Positions 40,401 through 55,400 of a stretch of 64,000 nt of DNA are shown here, one piece after another. Position 1 is the stretch's first letter; every line of letters begins with the position of its first letter. Under the pieces are notes generated by a model. The model made no database searches. It was given only the letters and a program-made list of their open reading frames with translations, and had not been told where the DNA came from. The position numbers and the translations under genes are program-made. This DNA is from Siphonodentalium dalli. Its lineage: Eukaryota; Mollusca; Scaphopoda; Gadilida; Siphonodentaliidae. The stretch is from positions 240,601,530 to 240,665,529 of the forward strand of contig CP136065.1 in assembly GCA_032622095.1 (NCBI GenBank). Direction: 5' to 3'.

Positions 40401-43400
40401 GCAATGCGAGCATAATTAAGTATTAACTAACTGCTTTGCTATCGATAACAAAGGCTGTTCAACCCGCGTGTGTCGAAACCTAATAATTAAGGTTGCAGAA
40501 AATGATACTTTCAGGGATAGAATTTGGCAAAAGCTAATATAATTTGGCAATAAATATTTTTATTTGGCAAAAGTAAATTTCTGTCCAGCGTGGACCATTG
40601 TGATTATGCGATGTTGGTTCCCATATGATAAATATCAATTTAGGGGATATAGAATCTGAACAGTAAATATTACTAAAACTGTGTTAATTTGAGACAATAG
40701 ATACTTCCCAGAAGATGAGGCCAATGCAGAATGAGTTCCCCAGAGTATGGATTTGGTGATGCTAGCCTGCTATGTGGGATAGCATCATTAAATTCACCCT
40801 CTGGGGACCTCACTCTGCAAATGACAGACACACTATTTCCAGGCTTGATCAATAACCAAGAATTCATAGCTATGAGACGTTCCACGGGAAAGTCTACTGA
40901 AGCTCGTCATCTTGTCAGTCTCGAATGGCCCTTTACCCAACAGAAGGGCCCTGTGCCAATGCATTCTCTTATATATGCGAGTCGACCATAGGTCGCCTCG
41001 CATATATAAGAATGCATTGGCCTAAAAAAAATCTTTTTTTACCATTTTTTCTTACATTCTTTAACAATTTTATAATTTTTAATGTGTTAAGCCAATGCAT
41101 TCTCTTATATATATGCGAGGCGACCTATGGTCGACTCGCATATATAAGAGAATGCATTGGCACAGGGCCTTTCAGTAGTCCCTTTCTGTACTAAATTGAT
41201 TCTCCCAGTTAGTTAAAAAGTGTGCATCGGAATGATCTATTATTGAATTGGAGGATTGTTATGGTGATTAAAGTAGATGACAGATAAAGTGCAGAAGGAG
41301 CCCTATTTATTGAGGGAAATGTTTAGATAATAAGTTCATAACTTATTTTCTTAACATTTCCTATGGGATAACAGCTCATCAATGATGATTTAGCATAGAA
41401 AGAGATATACTATTATCTGAAGATTTCCTATGGGATAACAACTCATCAATGATGCTTTAGCATAGAAAGAGTTAAACTTATTATCTGAACATTTCCCATG
41501 GGATAACAACTCATCAATGATGGTTTAGTATAGAAAGAGTTATACGTATTATCTGAACATTTCCTATGGGATAACAACTCATCAATGATGCTTTAGCATA
41601 GAAAGAGTTAAACTTATTATCTGAAAATTTCCTATGGGATAACAACTCATCAATGATGGTTTAGTATAGAAAGAGTTATACGTATTATCTGAACATTTCC
41701 TATGGGATAACAACTCATCAATGATGCTTTAGCATAGAAAGAGTTAAACTTATTATCTGAACATTTCCTGTGGGATAACAACTCATCAATGATGCTTTAG
41801 TATAGAAAGAGTTAAACTTATTATCTGAACATTTCCTATGGGATAACAACTCATCAATGATGCTTTAGTATAGAAAGAGTTAAACTTATTATCTGAACAT
41901 TTCCTGTGGGATAACAACTCCTCAATGATGCTTTATTATAGAAAGGGTCCCTGTATGAATTATATAATGGGATTTGAATGACACCTGTCAAATATTCCAG
42001 GAAGGAGAACGAAGACAAATATTCTTTGATAACAAGAACAGAAGCAAAGACTAGATTCCTCTTACAAGATGTAGACTTTGATAAGAGGGATCCATGTTTG
42101 AAATTCGTGCTTAAAAAGAATCCACTTAATCCACGCTGGGGTGATATGAAACTCTATCTCGAATCTCAGGTGAGCATAATCCACGCTGGGGCGATATGAA
42201 ACTCTATCTCGAATCTCAGGTGAGTATAATCCACGCTGGGGCGATATGAAACTCTATCTCGAATCTCAGGTGAGCATAATCCACGCTGGGGCGATATGAA
42301 ACTCTATCTCGAATCTCAGGTGAGTATAATCCACGCTGGGGCGATATGAAACTCTATCTCGAATCTCAGGTGAGCATAATCCACGCTGGGGCGATATGAA
42401 ACTCTATCTCCAATCTCAGGTGAGTATAATCCACGCTGGGGCGATATGAAACTCTATCTCGAATCTCAGGTGAGTATAATCCACGCTGGGGCGATATGAA
42501 ACTCTATCTCGAATCTCAGGTGAGCATAATCCACGCTGGGGCGATATGAAACTCTATCTCGAATCTCAGGTGAGCATAATCCACGCTGGGGTGATATGAA
42601 ACTCTATCTCGAATCTCAGGTGAGCATAATCCACGCTGGGGCGATATGAAACTCTATCTCGAATCTCAGGTGAGCATAATCCATGCTGGGGTGATATGAA
42701 ACTCTATCTCGAATCTCAGGTGAGCATAATCCACGCTGGGGCGATATGAAACTCTATCTCGAATATCAGGTGAGCATAAACCACGCTGGGGTGATATGAA
42801 ACTCTATCTCGAATCTCAGGTGAGCATAATCCACGCTGGGGCGATATGAAACTCTATCTCGAATCTCAGGTGAGCATAATCCACGCTGGGGCGATATGAA
42901 ACTCTATCTCGAATCTCAGGTGAGCATAATCCACGCTGGGGCGATATGAAACTCTTATCTCGAATCTCAGGTGAGTATAATCCACGCTGGGGCGATATGA
43001 AACTCTATCTCGAATCTCAGGTGAGCGTAATCCACGCTGGGGCGATATGAAACTCTATCTCGAATCTCAGGTGAGTATAATCCATGCTGGGGCGATATGA
43101 AACTCTATCTCGAATCTCAGGTGAGCATAATCCACGCTGGGGCGATATGAAACTCTATCTCGAATCTCAGGTGAGCATAATCCATGCTGGGGTAATATGA
43201 AACTCTATCTCGAATCTCAGGTGAGCATAAACCACGCTGGGGCGATATGAAACTCTATCTCGAATCTCAGGTGAGCATAATCCACGCTGGGGCAATATGA
43301 CACTCTATCTCGAATCTCAGGTGAGCAGGCTAAGGGCTCAGGACACATAATCCACGCTGAGGCGATATGAAACTCTATCTCGAATCTCAGGTGAGCATAA

Positions 43401-46400
43401 TCCACGCTGGGGCAATATGACACTCTATCTCGAATCTCAGGTGAGCAGGCTAAGGGCTCAGGACACATAATCCACGCTGGGGTGATATGAAACTCTATCT
43501 CGAATCTCAGGTGAGCATAATCCACGCTGGGGCAACATGACACTCTATCTCGAATCTCAGGTGAGCAGGCTAAGGGCTCAGGACACATAATCCACGCTGG
43601 GGCGATATGAAACTCTATCTCGAATCTCAGGTGAGCATAAACCACGCTGGGGCGATATGAAACTCTATCTCGAATCTCAGGTGAGCATAAACCACGCTGG
43701 GGCGATATGAAACTCTATCTCGAATCTCAGGTGAGCATAAACCACGCTGGGGCGATATGAAACTCTATCTCGAATCTCAGGTGAGCAGGCAGTCTCTTTG
43801 AAAAGCCTATGATAATCATTACGGATGTACGTCTCTAGGTGTGTTCATTATATTTCACATCTACACTGACGCGGCATTCCCAACATAATAAACCATTTCC
43901 AAATATGGAGTGCATTTCTGGCGAAGTAAATGTTTGTGAGAATCGTAGTATTTAGAAATATTTACAAATACAACATAATGTGAAAGAATAATTAGTCGCG
44001 AATATCATTGACTGATAACAACTTGAAGATGATATCTCTTATATTACGAGTAAAATTAATTATGGATATATCGCCAATATTCAGTTTTCCAACAATATTT
44101 GAGTTCGACAATGCGTGGGAAACTTGTCAACACGTCATTGACCTCTGTTCTGTGAAGCGATCTGTTATGCCATAAACCAATGAAATCATGTGCGTGCTTC
44201 GTCACTCTCCAATGAAATGGAGGAAATCTTATCAATTCAGTAACTGATTATGAATGAGATATCCAGAGATGTAAATATTGTAAAATTTTCGTCAGGCTTT
44301 TTAAAGAGACTGGTGAGCAGGCTAAGGAAACTACATCGTAATTTGCTAAACCCATTCATGACAGGAGTTGCGCTGGTGCAACATTAAAGATGCTGTGCCA
44401 GTGCATTCTCTTATATATGAGGGTCTCCCATTGGGATACTCGCATATTTAAGAGAATGCACTGGCTTACGAGGTCGTAAATATCATTATTATGGGAAACT
44501 TGCATATGTAAGTGGATACATTGGCACAGTGTTTTCACAAAATTTTAGGAAGCGCCAGTCATGGAAGTGTTAAACTTGGCAGCAACACACAGTTTCAACC
44601 TATGTTTGTTCTATATTTTCAAAAAAATATCATTAAGATGTTAATAGACCGATAGCATAATTCATCTCGAATGCTGGATATCAAAGAGATTTGTTTTTTG
44701 GCGTTTAAATTTCACAACCTCGAAAAATGAAGACCGAAGCCGCTTGAACACTATCTTCTCAACATATGTATACGGGGTGAGGAGCTAGAAGAAATTGATA
44801 CATAGATCATTTGCTATTGGTTGAGTTATTTATATATAGGTGAAGAATATACTCACTTTTTATTAATTTTTTGGTAGGAAATGTTCTGGCAGTTTGTTGA
44901 ACTTATTGTATGAACACTACCCAAGGGAACTACTTGTCAATGAGTATTTAATAAAGAAAGTGTTATAATATATAAAATATAAATATGTTGGTCAATGTAC
45001 ATCTAATAAGTATAAGTTTCTAATATCCATTATTATGTTAATTATTCATAGTTTGTATGAATATCAGAAGTAAACCAGTCATTGAAGTACAGTCTTTGTC
45101 ACTATGAACTAATTTATTTTCTGGTTGACTGTTGACACTTTTCCAGCAAGATCTTCTTGGACTTAGGTAAACAATTGTGTTTTTGTGTTTGGCAGGTAAA
45201 AGAAAGAGCATTAGTGGTTTGGGATAATGAAGAGAGAATAGAAGAAGAAAAAGATGTAAGACAAGAAAAGAAAGACAAAGCCAAGACAAAAAAGTTTGAC
45301 AAGAAAGTAAAAGGTACGCAGGTTCAGAATATGTGTAAACAAATCTGAGAATATAAGGTGCCAGACATTTGCAGAATGAGGTCCGCAGAGGGTGAATTTA
45401 GTTATGCTACCCTGTACAGTGGGCTAGCATCACCAAATTCACTCTCTGGGACCTCATTCTGCGTAGGCCTCATCTTCTCTGGAAACTATCTTTATTATCA
45501 AATTAGGTTCCCAATGGGTGGACATCACAATATTCACCATCTGTGAACATAAATCTGAGTGAGTCTAGGTCTCCTATAGCAGATGAGGCCATGCACAATG
45601 AGGTCTCCAGATGATGAATTTGGTGATGCTAACACGCTGCATGTGCTGGATAGCTTCACTGAATTCACCCTCTAGGGACCTCATTCTTCACCTTATTATC
45701 AGGCCTGCTTGTAAACATGCTCTCAAAACGAGTTTCATAGAATTTATGTTTTTCTAGTTGATTCTTCGCTTTTCCGATCTACAATCATTGTTTGGTATTG
45801 ATTTTTATATAAATGAAATCTGAAATTCTCATTACGTCATGCGAAGAATTCAGGATCGCCCACGAGTAAACTGTCAGCAAGGGTGGCGCATCAAAGATGG
45901 CTTGGTTGAGTTTTTGTGCCTATAAGAGTGCATCTGTCTGACCGAGAATCACTAAAAATGGACAAACTATTAACAGAACCATAACTCAGAACTAAGGGCC
46001 ATAACTCAGGTAAAAAGATGGCTGCCAGTGGCCATGTTTTTCTTCGAAAATCATTCATATTTGATAGCTCCCATCTACAGGTAATCCTAAACAGGCCTAT
46101 AAAGTTTCAAAAGAATTCTCCAATAAATGTGGCGCTGCAGGGTGTGCTGATGGATTCATATTTGAAATCCCAAGATGGCTGCTGTTGGCCATTTTTTTTT
46201 TATTAAAACATTTCGGAAAAAAGGCAGGCTCTCCTCTAGAGGTCACCCCGAAGATCCATATGAAATTTGGTGACCGTTTGATGAGAAATGTGACATGTGA
46301 CGTGTGCTAAAGGATTTAGTGATACAAAGAGTAAAATCAAAAATGGCCGCTGGCAGACATGTTTTTCATTGAAAATCATTAAAATCCAATAGGTCCCATT

Positions 46401-49400
46401 TAGAGGTGATCCTAAGCAAGCCTGTAAAGTTTCAAAACAATTCTCGAATAAATGTGGTGTGTAGGGTGTGCCAAAGGATTTAGTGATGCAAAGAGTAAAA
46501 TCCAAAGATGTCTGCTGGCTGCCATGTTTTTCATCGAAAATCGTTAAAATTTGACAGCTCCAATCCAGAACTGTTCCTAGATTCATATTCGAATATCGCT
46601 GAAATTGGTCAAAGTTTGTATGAGTTAGCGAACGATCAAAATCACTAAAAATAGACAAACTAAGGCCCATAACTCTTGTATAAAAGATTGGACAAACCTG
46701 GTTTTTGAACTCGAGCTAGATATTGTTGCAAAATATCAATTAAAATGGTTGACATTTGTTTGAGTTATCGTGCTAACGGTCTATCGCTCATCTGGACACC
46801 CACCCAAATTTCCCACCTACTGACCACGCCAAAGCATAAGTCAGTTTTTGAAAAAAACTTGACAAAAAATTACCACATAGGTTGTTACTAAAAATACATT
46901 GAATGGAATCAACACACTTAAAGATGGATTACAGTAATGCTCTAATTAATCGACTCCTTAAACACAGCAGAATTATGGGTAACTTTTCAGGATTTAGTCG
47001 GAAATATGGCTTGTTGCCATTCATCGGAAAGCTCTCGGGGAGAGCTTTCCGATGAATGGCAACAAGCCATATTTTCGACTAAATCCTGAAAAGTTACCCA
47101 TAATTCTGCTGTGTTTAAGGAGTCGATTAATTAGATCATTACTGTATCTCTTCATATAACAAATCTGAAATAGTTTCATGGGTATAAAATAATAAATATG
47201 AATGGAAGACACTATCCGGAAATGCTTCTAGAAATTAATATTGATTTTATTTCCAATATTTTCTTATAAAATGCGATGGTCAAAAAGGACATATTATTGC
47301 TACTATTTTTAGAACAGACAATTCAGGCGATATCAGATAGCAATGGAGCTCATTAAAATGCTATATTATATTCTGATTGAAATGATCAGTGTTTAAAAAA
47401 AAAATTAATTCATTAATCATACTATTACATAATAAAGAATCTTACATATTCCAGAGCTACGGTTATCTGTTAGAAGCAGCCTGTTGAAGATAGACAAAGG
47501 TAGCCATGAACATGTATTCGGAGACGAGACATACGATGAAGAAGACGATGAGTTTCATAAAACATGCAAAGAGTGTGGATTCGTTTCATCTTATGAGAAA
47601 ATGTGAAACAGATTACTCATCATAGGCATACTACACAATAGAGTGCTCCCCTCACTTTGCTCGTTATGTAGTACTTACAGAGGGGCAGTTTGCAGCAGGG
47701 TTGCCAATAGGTACTGGTACCGGTGTAACACGATATCTCCCCCCTGGGTATCTTCCCGGTACCGGAACTGGCGGTAATCAGGAATTAAATCGGTACCGGT
47801 TCTGATGTCTAGTACCGACGGTTCTCGGTACTGATTGTTGATTTCTATTAATATTCCTCTTACCGAATATAAAGGGTTAATTAAGCAGCTCAACATAATG
47901 CCAAACTCAACTGTGATGGGTCAGCACATTCAAACATCAAAGGCACAGTATGCCGCACTATGACAAATTAATTGTCACGAAATTCTAGTCCAAATTTTCA
48001 AACTAGCCAACTACAACTAGCCTTACTGGAAACGACTTTGGTTTCATTGGGTGACATCATTTATGAAATTACAAATTTACAACATTCGAGTAATATGGCC
48101 GATTAGTGAATTCTCTAATTAATTACCACACAAATAATATGGTGTACCGTGACACCGTCACTACCGTGTATCCATAAAAGCCTACAATGTTAGCCGGCCC
48201 AGTAGTCAAACATACATGTCTACATTCGTTCCACTCTGTATTCCGTCTTTTAAAAAATCATCCCTTTGCCACTTGCCGATAACCGCCGCAGACAACAACT
48301 TAATCGTAAATGTCGTTGCGATTTTTATTTTCGTTGTTTGACTAAACCTCGAACTTAACGAATAATTGATGATGGAACCCCACGAAACCAAAGTTATTTG
48401 CAGTATAAAAGTCCACTCAATGATTACTGATACCGACCCGGTTTGCGGTAATGAACATCAGTACGGAACTGGTACCGAAAGTTGTGGTACCGTCAGTACT
48501 TTGGCAACCCTGTTTGCAGCTTGCATCGCAGGCTGACTCAGGGAGTTCCAGGCAACTCCGGCTTGTTCCGACCAATAGAAATCCATGCTCGTTCTGCAGA
48601 GAGATATCTCGAGGAGTATGTTTGTTTGTGACAATATTCCGTACAGGAGTATGTTTGTGCAGTGATTATATGGCATTGTGTGGAACACTCGCTGAAGTAC
48701 CAGGTATTTAAATGGGAACAGGGATTAATCTGGCTCAAAGTAGTTTTTCCTCATAACTGTTATATCCAGATTGGCAGCACACAGCATCATTCTTATATAT
48801 GGATTATATGCAGTGACTCCCAATGGGAGACTCACATATATAAGAGAATGCACTGGCACAGAATCTTTAATGCTGCACAAATGCAGCTCCAGTCATGAAA
48901 GGGTTAATTGGAATTTGCGGCAATATTAGTTGATTGCCACATTCTTCGAGTTGGTGTAGTGCATGGGTACTTATTCTTCAGGTTGAGATGCCAAGAGGTT
49001 TGCTTACTCAATAATCAACTATTATATTTGAATATATTAACTACATTGTTATGATGTTATGATGGCAACACTGTAATTCGATTGACTGTTGTACATAAAA
49101 TTTCTAGTCACATTAGACATATGCCACCATGCATGGTCTATTTCTGTACAATAGTAACCAAAATGAGCCTCACAAGAAGTTTTCAATCATACTGGCATGC
49201 TCAATGGCTCATAACCATATATGCATTCCTGTTTTATTCACTCACTTTCAGTGCACTTATGCATTCAAAAGACAATTCTTGTTATAAGAAAGCTTAGGTT
49301 GTTTAGTATTGGCATATATCTAATTTATATGTTATTGAGTACATACACCATTTATTTAAAAATCCATTCTTTGTAATATTCATGTTTATTTTTATAACAA

Positions 49401-52400
49401 ACTAATAAAACAATAAGAGATCATTCAACATGCTTGTATACTATTACCCAAGATACTCTGGTTGGGTTATTTTGCATACATTTACATGTAATAACACTTT
49501 CTTTACAAAATGGATTCACCTATCAAGTATGAAAGTATATATTTGGAGGGGTGTTCAGAATATATGAGCAGGCGACAGACAGACAGAAGAACTGATACTG
49601 ACCTAGGTAAATGACTCGGCGAACCGGGGTGCCACCACATTTCGGTTTGACTTTAAACATGGATATAAACTGCAAGACAACCAGAGGATTGTGTGGTTAA
49701 AACGCATGTAATCATCAACTGGTATGAAACAGTAACTTCCAGTACAATTGCGGCTCCAACAAATTTATATATGTCACAGAAATGAAACAATCAGCAGTTA
49801 GCTACAGTGTATCGGCAGTCAAGGAATATAACCAGGGTTCGCATTTAATCGCAGTGCCACAGAACCGTTAATTGTTGTGTAGATTTGGTTTGACCGCAGT
49901 TATAAAGGCATAATAACCCCAGTTACTGTGTCAATTACTTAGAAAAGTACATTACAAAGAGTCCTCTTCATTAGTAGGAAATGTTCAGATAATAAGTTCA
50001 ATTCATATTTGGTAAAGAAAGTGTTAAAATAACTTAGTTGGAAATTTTGAACATTGAATAAAAATGACTAATGAATATAGGGCTGATATTGGAGCCTGTA
50101 TCGAGCGACCTTAATTGTTGTATCGGTGTCGATGCTGACTTTACACACCTTCAGGGTTCGCGCTACCATTTGCAAATGCCAAAAATAATTCACATTTGGC
50201 AAAAAATATTTTCAATTGGCAAAAAATTTGGCAAGACAATTTTTATTCCTCAAGAAAGTTTAATAATAATTGTCAATCAATACCAATCATTTCAGGAAAC
50301 TATTTCATTGATAGTGTTATTGTTGGTGATTTATAAGGTTATGAACAGTTAACACCTCTATCAAGATGCAATTAATCTGATATCATTAGTATCGATGGGT
50401 GGAGGGATTACTATTATGTCTGGTGGTGGCATTTACATAGCTAATCCTGTTTCGATGTGCCTTCTGATGAAGAAACCCTTCTACAATTTTATTGTTATGC
50501 TGTTGGTTTATTGTTCTAGTATGATACACCCAAGTATAGAGGCGATAATTATTAATAATGAACTGCTTTCCTATCGATATCAAAGGTCGCTCAAGCAGCG
50601 ATTGTCTTAATAATCAAAATAAAAGACACAATGTTGTAGAAACTGCTAGCATTTGGCAACTTCTAACAGCATTTGGCAAAAATTATTTTCATTTGGCAAA
50701 AGTAAATTTCGGGCCAGCGCGGACCCTGCACACCTTTGCATGCCTGGATAAGCGGATTGCTGTTTACCTCAGAAATACTTCGTGTGCGAAGCATTGTTGA
50801 TTGGTGAACCATCTGACATTTCATTTATTATCGTATTGAGCGATGAAAAGCAAAATCGGACCATAAAATTTGACTATAATGTAATCTCGTGCTGGTCCCT
50901 TCACCTACTGTAAAATACATTATTATGGAACGGTAATAAATAAGAGAATGCATCGAAATGTATTAACGCTTTCATGGTGGGAGCTGCATTGGTGCAGCAT
51001 TAACAATCCTGCGCCAGTGCATATGCGAGGGAGCCTCACATATATCAGAGAATACACTGACTTACACAAGGTCCAGGTAAAATATTGTTAGACCAATGCA
51101 TTCTCTTATATATTCGAGTCTCTCTACTCGCATATATTAGAGAATACATTGGCACAGGGTTTTCCCAAAATTTCAGGAAGCTTCAGTCATGGAAGGGTTA
51201 AAAAAGAAATATATTACCTATATTTTTGTTTTTATGTTCCACAGTCAGAACTTCAACAAGTTCCCCGGTATTGTATACTGGTGGAATATGATCTTGGTAT
51301 GAGATCAATTGACTGAGACAGGGACAAGATGAGACATCATTTATTTATTCATACTACTTTATTCTTGAAAATATGTATATAGCTAACATGAGAATCAACA
51401 AAATCTCAACATTCTTAAATAGCGACGAGACAACATTTATTCTTATCAGAGATCTTATAATTGAAAGAGCATGTATCACCCTGAACTGACAGGCAGCCCG
51501 CTACTATGATGCAAAGTTCTCCCAATTATTTATACCCCAAAGTCAGGTACTTGATTTTAGTGCTGAAATTGATGGTACGTTGCTGACGATGATACCAACG
51601 GAACTGATGATGATACCAGTGAAATTTAAAATATTTTACCACCTAGTAACAACTTATAACTTACAATTGTACACCTCCATACTCATGTACAGTAATGCTC
51701 TAAGTAATCGACCCCTTAACCACAGCAGAATTATGGGTAACTTTTCAGGATTTAGTCGGAAATATGGCTTGTTGCCATTCATCGGAAAGCACTTGGGGAG
51801 AGCTTTCCGATGAATGGCAACAAGCCATATTTCCGACTAAATCCTGAAAAATTACCCATAATTCTGATGTGGTTAAGGGGTCGATTACTTGGGAGCATTA
51901 CTGTACATCATTCTAAATGAACCCTTCCGAAACCTTGCGGCCAATGCATGTGTCCTGGTTTTCAAAATTGTTAAAACCATACACATGTCATGTACCTGTA
52001 CATGTAGTCTAAATTCTAAATTTCTAAAACACCAGGTATATGCATACTAAACTTCAACTTAGTTGACTTCATAAGTGGCCATTTGGCCCTTCGGAATGTG
52101 AACCTAGGTTTATTTCACACCTTTGTCCATGTTACCCGAGACAGGTTTACCCCTGTATCATGTGGTGTTCCCAGTCCCCCCCCCCCCAATTTGCAGAAGA
52201 TAAATTGCTGACTAGTGGGTGAACATCACCAACTTCAACTGGAGGAACTTCAATTTAATCCTAGGTCTCCGATAGTAGTTGAGGCCTAAGCAGAATGAGG
52301 TTCCCAGAGGGTGAATTTGGTGATTCGTGGTATAGTACCACTAAATTAACCCTCTTGGGACCTCATTCTGAAAATGTAAGACACACTATTTCCAAGCTTG

Positions 52401-55400
52401 CCCATACTAAAGATGTTTAGATTGAAAACTTCTAACTGCGCCGGTCAAGAAATATCAGACTATACTACTCGTCATGGTCTGGTGGGAGATCTTGACCAAT
52501 CGTAGAACTATAGCTTATCGATGAACACTGTACAACACTGAGTGCAAATTTTGTGCATGAGTAGCTGCTTATTTGATGCTGTCAACTAACTAAATCACTG
52601 TGTTAATGGTATGTTGTGTGGACTTCGTTTGGAAATAGAACATAGCTGACTGACTTCTGTAGGGCTGGACGATTTAAAAAATGATTTTTGTAAAATAACA
52701 GCTATATACGGTTTTATTGAATAATATTTTTCTTTTGATATACATGTATACAATCACATTTTAAATGAGAAATATAACACTCCAGGTTTTCCTTATAAGG
52801 GATGTAAACCACTATCACCAGGCAGTAAATGGACATGGGCCCATTCTATTAAGATCCTGTGTGTTCACAACAACATTGAGCGAATTACAGGCTTACGATG
52901 TCCTGATTACTTCCTTGTTTACTTATGGAAACCCCAGCACATGGACATTAGCACGTGTTGCATATTCTCGTTATGCCCTAGTAAAGCACATGCTCATAGT
53001 TTTATTGAGGACTTAGTAGAATTGAGCTGAGATGGTTGATTCTGGGCTGTCTGCGGTTTATCACACACAAAAAAATTACTGAACATATTTAATGAACTAT
53101 TGAACTATTAATCATTGAACAATATTGACCATGAGCAGTCAACAATAACCCAGAGTGTTAGTTCTGTAAATAGAATGTCTTCTTGGCTTGCACAATAATA
53201 TTTATTATGTAATGCGTATACCTAGGTACGATGGTCTACATGTATGTGACAGTTTGTGAGTTTATTTGTCTAAATTCAGCCCAAAATACAACTGTCGCTG
53301 TCAATGTGTCTGTCGTCATTGGTAAAATTAGATAAGAGCATGGTACGAGAACCAAATCGGAGTGAACGAGAAAGGCTGCTTTCAATCAGTGGTTCGCTGA
53401 AGAATTCAACTATTTGATTTTAATCGTTTTATGAGATGATAAAATCGCTGTTGCTATCTATTGAATTTTTATTTTACGCACGGTTTCAATAAGGTTTTTC
53501 ATTTCCAAACCGATTATAGTCAATATATTGAAAACTGCCCAGCCCTAGACTACTGGATAACACGTTCCTGCCTCGGGCAACGAGAACTATAGTCTGTTAT
53601 GCTTGACAGCATCGTTAGAAATTTTATCAATCTAAAACTCCCCAATATACAACACTGAGTTAAAAAAAAATCTTCAAATATTTTTGATACATATTTTTAT
53701 AATAGGATGTAATAAAATACATATTCCTGTGTGTTCATGAATGGTAGACCACCAACATGTGATCTTCAGGTTTAGTCTAGATAACCCGCCATTTATGAAT
53801 AATCAAGAACATGGATTCAAATGTTCCATAAATATAATTTCACAGACTACTTGGTAAAAACTCACTTCTGATTGGATATTAAATCTTTGATGATGGGAGT
53901 TGCGCTGATGCAGTATTAAAGATCCTGTGTCAGTGCATTCTCTTATATATATAAGACATTGCACTGGCTTACAAGGTCAAGGTAAATATTGTTAGGCAAT
54001 TGTATTCTCTTACAAATGTGAGGCTGCCTATGTGAGACTCGCATATATAAGAGAATACATTGGCATTGGTTAGTTATATTCATGGAAGGGATAATGTAAT
54101 AAACTCACTTCTGATTGGATATTAATGTAATAAACTCACTTCTGATTGGATATTAATGTAATAAACTCACTTCTGATTGGATATTGCACAAATAACAAAT
54201 GTAATCTATAGAACTCTTAAAGATGTATTGAGCAATCCAGGTCATACACAGAACGACAGGAGTATGTTAATGAGTTTGTTAATATGACACGAGTGCTAGC
54301 GCGGAAAGATAGCAACAAGAGGAGCAGCCTCGAGTTTTATCCTCTGCAATGGCATAAGTGCCATATTGACAAACTCATTAATACATGTGCCATTCTGTGT
54401 TTATTACACACCACCCATCCTAGAATCCGTGAATTTAAAAAAAAAAACTTACAACTACAACTAGCCTTACTGGAAACGACTTTGGTTTCATTGGGTGACA
54501 TCATTTATGAAATTACAAATTTACAACATTCGAGTAATATGGCCGATTAGTGAATTCTCTAATTAATTACCACACAAATAATATGGTGTACCGTGACACC
54601 GTCACTACCGTGTATCCATAAAAGCCTACAATGTTAGCCGGCCCAGTAGTCAAACATACATGTCTACATTCGTTCCACTCTGTATTCCGTCTTTTAAAAA
54701 ATCATCCCTTTGCCACTTGCCGATAACCGCCGCAGACAACAACTTAATCGTAAATGTCGTTGCGATTTTTATTTTCGTTGTTTGACTAAACCTCGAACTT
54801 AACGAATAATTGATGATGGAACCCCACGAAACCAGAGTTATTTGCAGTATAAAAGTCCACTCAATGATTACTGATACCGACCCGGTTTGCGGTAATGAAC
54901 ATCAGTACGGAACTGGTACCGAAAGTTGTGGTACCGTCAGTACTTTGGCAACCCTGTTTGCAGCTTGCATCGCAGGCTGACTCAGGGAGTTCCAGGCAAC
55001 TCCGGCTTGTTCCGACCAATAGAAATCCATGCTCGTTCTGCAGAGAGATATCTCGAGGAGTATGTTTGTTTGTGACAATATTCCGTACAGGAGTATGTTT
55101 GTGCAGTGATTATATGGCATTGTGTGGAACACTCGCTGAAGTACCAGGTATTTAAATGGGAACAGGGATTAATCTGGCTCAAAGTAGTTTTTCCTCATAA
55201 CTGTTATATCCAGATTGGCAGCACACAGCATCATTCTTATATATGGATTATATGCAGTGACTCCCAATGGGAGACTCACATATATAAGAGAATGCACTGG
55301 CACAGAATCTTTAATGCTGCACAAATGCAGCTCCAGTCATGAAAGGGTTAATTGGAATTTGCGGCAATATTAGTTGATTGCCACATTCTTCGAGTTGGTG